From the NCBI GenBank assembly GCA_028023455.1, contig JAQFVV010012545.1:1986001-2050000 (forward strand): a DNA stretch of 64,000 nt. Reading direction: 5' to 3'. How positions within the stretch are numbered: position 1 is the first letter of the stretch; each line of letters starts with the position of its first letter. The translations under genes and the position numbers were made by a program. This document shows positions 51,806 through 62,123 of this stretch, in pieces. This DNA comes from Epiperipatus broadwayi. Its lineage: Eukaryota > Onychophora > Udeonychophora > Euonychophora > Peripatidae. The notes beneath the pieces were generated by a model. It was given only the letters and a program-made list of their open reading frames with translations. It made no database searches and was not told the origin of the DNA.

Positions 51806-52850
51806 ATTATTCATTAAGATAATGAAAGTTGCTTACATATACTCATTCCTAATATTATAAGACATAGCTCTGTTATACATTAATTACATAATTGGCTACA
51901 CTAATAATATATACAACATAAAATTTTATTGCAGTAATATTCAATTCATAACAAGCCAGTGTATTATATTAAAAACTACTAGTACAAAAAATAAAATTTG
52001 TAGGAAGCAGAATAAGAGGGGAGGTGGGGGGGGGATAAATGGATATTATAGAATAGTCAGAGACTGACATTATTATTCATAACTCTTAGAATAGTAAAAG
52101 GTGATACATGCTGGTTTTCAACTCTTCAAGAATATTTAGCAATCTTATGAGAACATGATATGTTCTTGAATAATTTTTAAGGGCATCACATTTTCATAAT
52201 ATAATCAAGACCGTGTGTAAAAATAAGTTTTATTGTTAATATGGCTGAAATAACCAAGACACATAAAAATTAAAAAAAAAACCACACAAATTAATCAGTG
52301 CTAGTAAACATTTAAAAGGCTCTTCAAAGAATATTTGTCAACACATCTGCCAGCCATATCATGATCTGAGATTTTAAATCTTAATTAACTGTCTAGTGTT
52401 AATCAGTAATCAGTTATCTTTGCATTATTAATTGGAAAATAAAGATTTTAGATTGATCAAAGTCAGTTATATGGATGTTGATGTGCTGACTGTAAATACA
52501 AAAAAGAGAATATGATGTGTCTTCACTAGTGATGAGGAAAGTGACCATCTCCTAAAGGTAGTGACCCAACAGAAGACTTATTCAAAGTAATTATTTTTCA
52601 AACTTGACATTCTAATATTAAAGCTCTTTTATAACTTTGAATGGCCCTGAGTTTTTTTTGCACTACATTAAAAAATAATAAAATTTGTACATCATTAAAG
52701 TACATTTTAAATGCTTAATGACATATGAATGTTCGATTAGTTAACTATTTGATTATTTTTTTATGCAATTTAGGGTAATGGCTAAAGGGCCCTAAATTCA
52801 ATTCAGTCATTTTCCAGTGAATAAACTTTTTATTTATTTCCAAATTTGTT

Positions 52851-53355
52851 TAAATACAAGTATATTATCTATACTGAACGTAATGCAAATAGAAGGGATT
52901 TGAATTCAATCTTTCAAGCTCCCTACAGTTACCCACTCCATCTTATACAACTGATATACATGACCACATACATGTGAAAAAGATAAATAATCTCCAATAC
53001 ATGTATTTTGTGCTGAACCAGCACTCATCAGTTGGTCCAGATCATCATCTCCCACACATATCTTTAATCAGTGCTCAATTTATACTAAGATAGCAAATTT
53101 TCAAACTTTAATGGGCAGACTTCAATTTTCCCATTAAAGTTTGAAGATTTGCTATATTAATATAAACCGAGCACTAATTAAATATATGTATGGCAGATGA
53201 TGATATGGGCAACAGATGAGTGCTGGTTCAGCACAAAATATGTATATTGGAGATCATTTATCTTTTTCACATGTATGTGGTCAGGTGTAGCAGTTGTATA
53301 AGATGGAGTGGATAGCTGTAAGGAGTTCGAAAATCTGAGATCAAATCTCTTCTAA
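52851..53355 (+). mobile_element. SB2 snapback repeat, copy 3
   Basis: 505-bp unit between perfect 13-bp direct repeats, TTCCAAATTTGTT (52,838-52,850 and 53,356-53,368). Two arms of roughly 220 bp face each other at ATGGGCAGACTTCAATTTTC / CCCATTAAAGTTTGAAGATT. The outer ends carry GGGATTTGAATTCAATCTTT and its near complement ending ATCAAATCTCTTCTAA. It shares CAGCACTCATCAGTTGGTCC with the other SB2 copies. Confidence 0.9.
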
Positions 53356-54169
53356 TTCCAAATTTGTTGCAAATGATATTAAATTATGCATATAACTGAA
53401 TTATTTGTCTACTTAAATTTGTATAACATTGGAGCAATAGAAATGATAGAGCTGAGCTTTGAGTCAGAAACCTTTAGCTTTAAATTCCATTATTAACTAG
53501 GTCATGTAACATTAAACTATTGAAGTAACAGCATTGAGATTCCATCAAGGAATTGTTAGCTTGAGTCCATCATTCTACTAAAGCTTGAAGTGAGCAAAGC
53601 AAATGGTTTATCAGTCATTGACTTTCAAGCATGTGAAAGCATTGATCCAGGGATCTTTATTGCTTGAGTTCCAGCCTACTACTGCATTAAACTTTGCAGA
53701 GCAAAATAATCAAATAATTAACTGCTCAGAAAGCCATGCAACATTCAAACAAAGCAAGTGACAAGTTGGTCTTGAATTTAAAAACATTTGACTCCCATTC
53801 CTATTACTCTGCTATTATAATAAACTATATATTACATAAAAGATTTATATCACATAAATGTTAGTTTTATAAATAAATAGGAACAATTCTCATTTCTTCC
53901 TTTGATTTTGTATATCAAAATTAGTTCTTAACATTTTTCTGGATTTTGCAAATCAGTTTCATATTGTGGAAATGCTAGTAAAGTTCAACATCTCAATAGT
54001 TTTTTTTCTCTTTTTCATCACCCAGAATTTATTTGAAGAGCTGAAATATTCCAGGAATTATTAAGATCGCCATGAAAGCTTTCTACTGTATTCTAATAAG
54101 CTTTTTAAAAAGATTATTTATATGTTTATTAATAAGGGATCTATCTAGACAAAAAAAAAAAGAAGATAC

Positions 54170-54284
54170 CTCCATGTTATTAAGAACTTTGAGAAAAGTA
54201 AATGCCATGCCACCTCCAACGATCATTTCATTAACTTTATCAAGAAGATTCTCGATCAGCTGAATTTTATCCTTAACCTTGGCA
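54170..54284 (-). CDS. Pgk: Pgk coding exon (AKVKDKIQL ... LNNME)
   Basis: 115-bp exon. The acceptor is TATATAG and the donor GTATCTTC. The first base completes the split glycine, followed by 38 codons: [14 protein letters not shown], then [20 protein letters not shown], then NNME. The AKVKDKI lysines correspond to the conserved lysine pair at the active-site face of the C-terminal domain, and GGGMAFTF is a family signature. It ends in phase 0. Confidence 0.96.
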
Positions 54285-54326
54285 CTATATAAAAATAAAT
54301 AAAAAGTTCTCTATAATAAAATATTG

Positions 54327-54360
54327 CACACACACACACGCACGCACACACACATATATA
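54327..54360. repeat. CA-rich microsatellite
   Basis: CA dinucleotides with two CG interruptions, running into TATATA. Just upstream in the transcript of the 54,170-54,284 exon acceptor. Confidence 0.9.
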
Positions 54361-55014
54361 TTTTCTGTTAAAAAATAATTAGAAATGACTGGATCTAATA
54401 GGACTAAATGATAACATTTGATTATCATTATTTGGTACCCATCATAAAATAATTTACCTAGTATATCAATATTTAGAACTAGATATAAGCTTCAATGACT
54501 TCTATTTTCCAACTCTAGAAATCACACTATAAGCAAAGGTAAAATCAATACACATTAAATGGCAGTGGAATTGAAGTCATATGGCTTATTTCTAGCTAAA
54601 TGGCTTTCTTTGATAAGAATTTTTAATATTAATTACTAAACCAAAATCTTTATGCGTTGAATTCAAACATTAAATACATTCTGCAGATAGCCTTTTGAAA
54701 TGACAAAGATTGTATAATCATCAGCCTATTTTAAATCAGAAAGATAGAAGATATTGTTTTTGTTTTTAAATGATTCAAATTAAAATTCCACCATTAAACT
54801 TGTATTACATCTTGATTCCTGATGCATGAAATCATCTATAAAAAGATGCAATCACTATTATCACAAAAATTGAAAACATAGTTGCCACTAATATACATTT
54901 TTGATTGACACCAATTTTCATTTCAAATATCTCAGATTTTCCAACGATTAACTAATTTTAAACAGTATCATGGAAACAAACACCATAACAAATTCAATAA
55001 AAGAAATATATAAA

Positions 55015-55384
55015 TCATTTCTCTGTTTTCGACACCTTTCTTGCATTTGTCTGGTAACAAAAAGGACAACTACAGTGATTCACCTTTACTTTTATAAATT
55101 GGAACAATAAAGACATCCTTAAAATCAGGTAGCACAACTTTGTGAGTTCATATATTCCCAAAAAATTCCAAAAGTTTTGAAGCAAACATATCACTAACAT
55201 ATTTTAAAACTTCTCCAAATATATCATTAACACCTGCAGCCTTCCAGTTTTTAAAAATTTGTTTTAAATTCATTGAGCTGAACAACTTTGGCCCAATATG
55301 AATGAGTAAATAAAATTGAGTTGTTTTCTCAATTCTTGTATCATTATTCAAAAAATAATCAAAACATTTCTTATAACTGTTCAA
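55015..55384 (-). pseudogene. Decayed non-LTR reverse transcriptase fragment
   Basis: Minus-strand frames give NWKAAGVNDIFGEVLKYVSD followed by LLEFFGNI, and after a shift a segment ending PIYKSKGES. This matches the N-terminal RT motif of non-LTR elements (GKAAG-DGI-AE-LK ... IW---- P--W----IVPIYK-KG). A stop and frameshifts are present and the downstream catalytic motifs were not found. It is distinct from the RTE copy at 48-50 kb. Confidence 0.7.
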
Positions 55385-58274
55385 AATATGATCATCATAT
55401 AAATACTACTGATGGAATACAGCCAAATCTAAATGAATTAATAATATTAAGCTGTTATCTTAATTCATATAGCATTATGAATAAAATGAAATACTTCTTC
55501 CAACTGTTAAAAATATCATTACATAAAGTGACATCAATGAATTTAATAGGATTATGATACTATTTTTCACATCCATGGGTTTCTTTCAATGTATCAAAAA
55601 AAAAAGTAAAATGAACATGATCAAAAAAATATCTGAATATCCTTTGCAGCTTTAATCCATCAATGATTTTAAAACATCTTAGTTATCAAATTTCTTCTTT
55701 TAAATAAAATTCCACGTTCAATTTATTTTTCTAATCAATCATGGATCCTTTTTAATAATGCAAGAATAAACCTACTTATACCATAACACACAGTTTAATA
55801 CCTGTTGAAATTGGAATAAGATTCTAAACTAATTATGATTTTAACTTGGGGCATATTAGTTTATGTAAAATATTCAACAATTCTGCAATTATCATTGTTT
55901 TGAATGGGTGATCCAAATTCCTTGTATAAGGCTAACAATTATATTAACTGTTAGTATTAGATGCACTTGGAATCCTTTTAAAGAGACTTTGGCATGCTGC
56001 ACTGCTCCACACTATCCAAATAATTTTACAAAAATAAAATAAAATATATGGATATATGATATTAATACGTGTTCTTCAGAATTCACGCTTTCGTAAATGG
56101 TAAAATGTTTTAAATCTTTATTTATTTCACTCTCAATTTCTATTGGTTGAACAATGATGCTTTCTTCTCTAATAAATTTTTATAAACAGCATTTAATTCA
56201 ATTAATTTACATCTTTTACCTGCACTATTGACATGAATAAATTAAATATTATCTATATAAATAGATTAAAAAAGAAAACTTTTTAAGCTCTTCTGCTAAC
56301 AGAATTGGCGAATAAATATGAAAGATTTAATGCACTACATATATTCTTACAAATGAAGAAAGCATAAGTTCTAAAAAAAGGGTGTGATCACATGAAAATA
56401 TGAGTTATATTTTTTATTATTTTGTTTTCATAGGACTATTATCATGTTCTTAGATTGGAAAGTTTCTAGTCAGCATCAAAATATACAAAAAGAGAATTAC
56501 ATCACATCAATGTCTCCTTCAAAAGGATTTAACTGAAATATACTACTAGTCAAAATAACTCATTCACATTCATAAAAGTTTCCCATTTAAAAATTGGGAA
56601 ATCTATAAAATAAAACAAAAACCTGAAAGATATAAAAACATAATCTCAATAACAAACTAAAATTAACATTTTAACATTGGTAAAATCACATATAACTTTT
56701 ATGCGATTACAATGTTAAAAGTTTTTGTTTGGAAAAGACCAGTATAAATTAATATCATAGCAAACATGCATATGCATTGTAGTTAAAAGTTTTAAGGATT
56801 AAAAAATGAATTTAAATCAGAGTTTGGGAATACCATGAAGAACATCTTGATGATGAGAATTTTTCATGTTAAGAATAAAATGGATTAGCACTTGCAATTC
56901 GTTAAAAAGATTCTAACTACAGATAGAGAAAACTTTTCCATGGAAAAATAGTCTGATCATGTTTCAGTGAAATCACATTCATTTTTCTCAGGCTTAATGC
57001 CAATTGCAATAATTTTTCTCAAGGACATATTAATTTTGAAGAGGGAGAATAAGACTTCATCGAAATATTGCCAGTCTACTTCTGTGCAAAACTTTTCCTT
57101 ATATATGGATCATAGTTTTTTAAAAATATGCAATAACTTGATACTATTTGTTGTTTTCTATCATAAAAAACTCACACCATAAGAAATATAATCAGGAAAC
57201 CTATAGAAAAAATAAAAACTTCAAAGTTGTGAAAACATTATCTCAATATGGATTTAATTAAGAAAGATTTACAAAACAACAGTAACGAACTAAAATTATA
57301 CATTTGTTTTACATAGCTGCAGCATCAAAAATTTATCAACATATATCTGTTTATAAAGAACAGTATAATTTAATAATATTATAGCATATACTTAACATAA
57401 CTTATCATACACACATGCATACATAAATACATATGCACACTTATACATAAAGTAAATGTGCAGCATCATTTAGTACATATGATTCTAATATTCACATGCA
57501 TATTATTGGCCAACGAGAACAAGCTTTTAAAAAACATTTAATTAAATGTTTTGTCACAATTTTTATCCTGTATGGACTTAAAAAAAAGAAGATAATACAC
57601 CCCCCCCCCCAACATTTAGTAGCTTTGAAATGAGAATATGAGAAAGATGTAAAGAATAGGATTGTAGATCTGATATACGATTTATGATACAAAAACATTA
57701 AAAATGGTATATAAAAAAAAGGGATCACTAAAGAAAATTAAAAAACAAACAAACAAGTGAATGATATAAATAATAATAAATGAATGGTTAATTTGCAAGA
57801 AATCACAAAACATTTGAGCAATAGAAGTATAAGATTAAACTATGATCCAGAAATCGGAGAATCTTGGGATCATCACTCTACCACGATTACACAACTGATC
57901 ACATTCTCAAAGTTAGATATATTCAAAAAAGATTACCAGAAGGAGCTGCAATAAAAAAAAAAGATTTTAAAAGATGTTTAAAAAAAAAAATGGATAAAGA
58001 AAAGAGCTCAACAGACCCAAAACAATTTTAAGATATAAAAGTTGTCTCATGATGACAAATATAAACTACACATTATTCAGTTAAAGAAAAATGTAGTTTC
58101 AGATTTCAAATCCTTCTATTCCTAATTAAAGCTGTATTGAATTCAAATTAGGCATCACATCTTCTCAATCTTCCATCACTTTGTTTTAAATAACAATGAT
58201 GATTGCTCAGAACACCACATTGTATTTGCTGATTTATTGAATACTTACAAATTTAATATGGAAATAAAAAAAAC

Positions 58275-58465
58275 ACAGAATTTAAACTCTCCATACAGTA
58301 GTGCCACTCGGTGCAAGCCAGAGTAATGGATGCAAGATCTGTGCATGCATATATATCCACAAACCTTCTTGCATCCATATATGACTCTGGCTTGCAAAGA
58401 ATGGCACTACTGCATGGATAGTTTAGCCTCTGTGTAAACAGCATGTGTAAGCATAAAGAATGGTG
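58275..58465 (+). mobile_element. SB1 snapback repeat, copy 6 (short)
   Basis: About 190 bp. AAACTCTCCATACAGTAGTG pairs with CACTACTGCATGGATAGTTT, and AAGCCAGAGTAATGGATGCA with TGCATCCATATATGACTCTG. The centre is deleted. The poor A-rich direct repeats ATAAAAAAAAC/ATAAAAAAAC flank it. The 3' tail stops at GGTGAT. Confidence 0.75.
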
Positions 58466-58789
58466 ATAAAAAAACCTTGTTATTTGATAACATTGTTTAT
58501 CTTCTTATAACCTTTATTCCTGCAATTTTTAAACAGTAGAATTTTATTATTCATATATTACTCTAAAAATAAAACTACACATACTAAAGTAAAATTTATA
58601 TGAAAAAATATTCTAATAAATTTAAATGAAAGATGTTTTTATTTTGGCAATGTAAAATGCATGGTAATTTTCTCAAAAAAAAAAAAAAAAGCATATTTTA
58701 TGTTGGGGAAAATATGTTAATATAAAAGTGAAAATTATCAAGAATTAAGTAATTCATTAATATGTTTTATTATTTTAATAACCCAAAGG

Positions 58790-58870
58790 TCTGCAACCTA
58801 GGGCACGTGCACCAAGCATGGCACACAGAACAATTATCAATGGCACTCTGATTGAATTGAAATAATAAAA
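58790..58870 (+). repeat. Possible hAT-type terminal fragment
   Basis: AAAGGTCTGCAACCTAGGGC, ACGTGCACC and GGCACACAGA resemble the start of some hAT transposons. No matching right end or 8-bp duplication was found, so the call is tentative. Confidence 0.35.
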
Positions 58871-59778
58871 AATTATATTTTAATTACAGCTCATGTTTGC
58901 GCTATCACCTACATTTTGTATATGCGACTCACATGTAAATGAGAACCATAATTCAGTTTAATTTACTAATTATTTTGTACAATATATGTATATTCGACCT
59001 TTGCTGATTTCAATAAAGATAAAAGCTAAGTGGGATGGACATTTTTTTTTTCCTAGGGAGGATTAATTTTGCCTGGATTTTTTTTTTGACAGTCAATTGA
59101 TCTTTGATACTTTTTTTAGGCAACTGCATGTTTAGAGAAATTATATATATTCAGGCAGAATATTATATTAATTAATTCATTTGGAAAACTTCTTTTCAAA
59201 ATTACATAATAATATATTTTAAGTTTTAGCATATTTACTTGGAAAAAAAAAAAAATAGTTAATGATAGTCGGATTAATGCATGAATGAAGTCCACAAATA
59301 TGCGAAACTTGTTAAAAATGATTGTTTTTTTTTTTTTTTTCATTTAAATGTCTATTGTGTAATCTAAACAAATTTCTCATAGAGAAAAATTCCAAATGTC
59401 TATAGTTTTAAAAAAAAAAAGAATATATAAAAAACTTCCAATTTCGAATTGATTTTTTATATCACAAAAATGGATTTCTTTGAAACATTTTTGAGAATAC
59501 TAGAAAAGTACTTGTTTTATTTGGTTAGAGTTCATTAATCAGCTCTTAAAACTAAACCATTGAAAGCTAAATGTGCTTTGTCTATTCTAAATCACTGCAC
59601 ATGAATCAGCAATTTTGTAAACAAAATACATTTTTTAAAGCACCAACGAGATGAATTTTCTCAATGCCAAAGAAAAAATGAAGTAGTCTTTCGAATGCAA
59701 TATAATTTAACAAAGCATACTTTTCACATATGATCCTATATATTTTAAAATATTGAATGACCAATAATATAAAATCTG

Positions 59779-59902
59779 CCATATAATACTCAATTGTCCA
59801 ATCACTTTACTAATTTTACAATGCTTTATTTTCCACCCTTTTCTACAGTTTATACAGTTTCGATTGCCCCAGCAATCTTCTTCAGTATTGAGTATTATAT
59901 GG
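59779..59902 (-). repeat. Palindrome with a hammerhead-like core
   Basis: A perfect 15-bp inverted repeat (59,779-59,793 CCATATAATACTCAA and 59,888-59,902) encloses, on the minus strand, CTGAAGA (59,885-59,879), a perfect 6-bp stem GATTGC/GCAATC with a TGGG-type loop, and GAAAC (59,861-59,857). A 60-nt segment then runs to GGAC just before the other arm. The order and spacing fit a type I hammerhead. The NUH cleavage triplet reads GAC and stem III is weak. Whether it is active is unknown. Confidence 0.6.
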
Positions 59903-60151
59903 TATACATTTGGCAATGCAATCGGAAAGAGTAGTTATTATACTTCTTGAAGAATATAAGATCTGGTTATAATGGGTTTCAAAAGTGCATAATATATACT
60001 TCTGAGGCCCAATATACCTGAACCAATTTTGATACTATATATAGTAAGATTGGCAAAATCATTTCACCATGCAGAATAACATTGTAATATAGGTTCAGCA
60101 TTAGATCACTAAGAAAGGAAATAAAATTAAAAATACTGATATAATACTTAC

Positions 60152-60271
60152 CCGCCTAAAATTGCTAAATAAGGTCTAACAGGTTTCTCCATTGCTTTCA
60201 TAAAGAATTCAAGTTCTTTCTTCAACAAAAAGCCTGATGCTCGCTGACATAATTCAACTCCAACCATTGAA
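60152..60271 (-). CDS. Pgk: Pgk coding exon (SMVGVEL ... AILGG)
   Basis: 120-bp internal exon, the most upstream one in the window. The acceptor reads TTATTAAAG before the first base (60,271), and that base completes a codon begun in an exon outside the window. It encodes [20 protein letters not shown] and continues to [10 protein letters not shown]. This is the stretch that links the N-terminal domain to the interdomain region of the kinase. The donor is GTAAGTATT at 60,151-60,143. The exon ends after two bases of a glycine codon, which the next exon completes. Confidence 0.95.
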
Positions 60272-60628
60272 CTTTAATAAGAAAGTACATTAATATAGAA
60301 TAATATTAACATAATTATTACAATTTATATACTTTCTTCGATCCAAACAGTATAAGTAATTAAAATTTGTATTTTTAATAAAGCAAAATAATAAGAAGCA
60401 GATACTAAATGCTTGGGAAATGATTTATGTATGACTTGTTTATTTTTAACTTAGAAAAAAAAAGCATATATTATTACATAACAGATACTTTATTATAAGT
60501 TTTTTTTAATTTTTTTATAAATAAATAAACTAAATACCAAAACAATTAGTAGTATCTGATTATTTTACATAGTTTTCCCATTAAATATGCTATCTCTTTC
60601 AGGGAAGTTGCTTATTATGTTATATAAA

Positions 60629-60990
60629 ATTAGGAACAGATTGAAAGCCTTGGAGATGTGGATAGGGAGAAGAATCGAAAAAATCAATTGGATGAATAAA
60701 ATAACAAACGAAAAAGTTTTGAAAAGATTAAATGAAAAAAGATGATTGATTGAGGAAATCACTAAGACAAAGAGAAATTGGATTGGACATATATTAAGAA
60801 GGTATAGTTTAATGAAAGGTGTTTGGAGGGAATGATGAGTGGAAGCAAAAAGAAAGGATTGACATTGTTGGATGATATAAGAGATGGGAAGAGTTAAATT
60901 GAAAAGTTGGGAAATGAAGAGAATGGAATGGAAAAATGGATAAACTGAAGATGTGGCTAGTGTCTGGACCTATCCATGAGACAGAATACT
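60629..60990 (+). pseudogene. Non-LTR retrotransposon C-terminal remnant
   Basis: Plus-strand frame IRNRLKALEMWIGRRIEKIN, then WMNKITNEKVLKRLNEKR, a stop, then RNWIGHILRRYSLMKGVW. This is the typical tail of RTE-like proteins found in arthropods and molluscs (LKAFEMWCYRR----W-----NEEVL-R--EKR ... R--WIGH-LR---L). Frame breaks follow, and no RT core lies upstream within 300 bp. Orientation is opposite to Pgk. Confidence 0.78.
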
Positions 60991-61806
60991 ATTGATGATA
61001 TAAAACAAAACATTATATGACTTTTTCAGCTTATTTTTAATCCTCCTAATGCAATCTGTTCAAAGTATGCTAATAAAGGTACATGATGATTTGTTTGTTT
61101 ACCATATAATTGATTCTACTGTTATCATATAACAGCATAAAAATGAGTTCATTAAAATATAAGGTTGATAGATTTAAGATCTATAAAGTTACACAAATAA
61201 GCTGCTTTGAATTCAAAACCTTAGGATATTTAAATCTCATATGGTTTATTGCTCAGGAATTCACATGAAGTTTGAACACTAAGAGTGATAGTCTCTACCA
61301 TTTTACTATTGTACTAAACCATGCAGAACAATCTTAAGTCATTGGCTTAGATAGTTATAAAAGAAGCAAAAATAGCTGATAGATATGTGATGGCAAATAA
61401 ATCAGTAACTAATGTCCAGTGATTACACTGGAATGAAGAAAATAGTGTAAATTACAATCTCTAATATCACATTGCAGTGGTGACTTCTTTATCGCTTGTC
61501 TAGTCTCATCCTATAAAAATAAAGCTGCTGACTACTATCATGTTTTTACATATTCCTTTACTTTGGCTCCAGCATCAAAGATCCTACGTATTAGGCAGCT
61601 TATTCATATTAAAACAAAAGGCATTAGTAGTTTCAAGTTAACATTTATAAACTGAAAAAAAAAAAGAATGAACTTGGAATTCATTCTTTTAAAATACTAC
61701 TACAATCATAACATTATACACATTCATATTCGTAACTGACATATTCTAACCAGTTCTTCAATTATTTTTAAATTAATCAGCTATGATTTACTTATAGGAA
61801 AAACTG

Positions 61807-62123
61807 TAAGCCAATAAACATCACGTGATCACCATTTCTTATGCTTGCTTATAACTGTTATTAAAACAGGCAAAACTCTCCATATATTATTGCCACTCAG
61901 TGCAGGCCAGAGTAATCAATGAAATGCCAGAAGGCTTGTGCATAAGGTGCAGTGCTCTCAGATCCAAGGTTCCTCACTGACGAAAGCCACAAGCCAGAAA
62001 CTAGTCTGGGGATATTGGATGAGTAGGCACTAGATGGCGATTTTATGCACAAATCTTCTGGTATTCATTGATTACCTAGCTTGCACTGAGTGGCAATACT
62101 GTATGGAGAATTTTGCCTGTTTT
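61807..62123 (-). mobile_element. SB1 snapback repeat, copy 5
   Basis: About 317 bp in reverse orientation, from the complement of the 3' tail (CCAATAAACATCACGTGATC) to the complement of AAACAGGCAAAA. The core reads CTGACGAAAGCCACAAGCCA then GAAAC, keeping the SB1 hammerhead-like order with one change. No convincing target duplication; A-rich flanks on both sides. Confidence 0.85.

Larger units (their letters stand above)
47839..54169 (-). other. Pgk intron 2
   Basis: 6.3-kb intron with GT..AG ends. It contains an SB2 snapback (52,851-53,355), the SB3 palindrome (51,520-51,805), a 5'-truncated RTE retrotransposon (about 48,234-50,318) and a tRNA-derived SINE (48,005-48,113), all listed separately. 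The sequence between them is AT-rich with no recognisable feature. A G-rich homopolymer run sits at about 52,025-52,034. Confidence 0.85.
54285..60151 (-). other. Pgk intron 1 (numbered within this window)
   Basis: 5.9-kb intron with GT..AG ends. From the transcript's 5' side it holds a palindrome with a hammerhead-like core (59,779-59,902), AT-rich sequence with a possible hAT-type fragment near 58,790, an SB1 snapback copy (58,275-58,465), a poly-C tract (57,599-57,610), a decayed non-LTR reverse transcriptase remnant (55,015-55,384) and a CA/CG dinucleotide tract near 54,327-54,360. I see nothing gene-like in the rest. Confidence 0.85.
22225..60271 (-). other. Pgk: Phosphoglycerate kinase gene, 3' seven coding exons (5' part outside window)
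   Basis: Seven minus-strand exons read continuously as the C-terminal ~245 residues of phosphoglycerate kinase, the glycolytic enzyme that moves a phosphate from 1,3-bisphosphoglycerate to ADP. Family motifs appear in the right order: [22 protein letters not shown] with the catalytic-region lysines, [41 protein letters not shown], the nucleotide-binding [22 protein letters not shown] and the C-terminus KVLPGCAALSDA-stop. Every junction has AG at the acceptor and GT at the donor, and phases match, with split glycine codons at four junctions. The N-terminal substrate-binding domain is absent and must lie beyond 64,000. The coding parts total 733 bp spread over about 38 kb. No exon is broken, so the gene looks functional. 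Pgk is normally an abundant housekeeping gene, so introns this long and repeat-laden are notable. Confidence 0.95.

Noticed and set aside
58790-59720. A complete hAT transposon with transposase remnants
   Set aside because: Only a possible left terminus was seen. No right terminus, 8-bp duplication or transposase motif could be identified.
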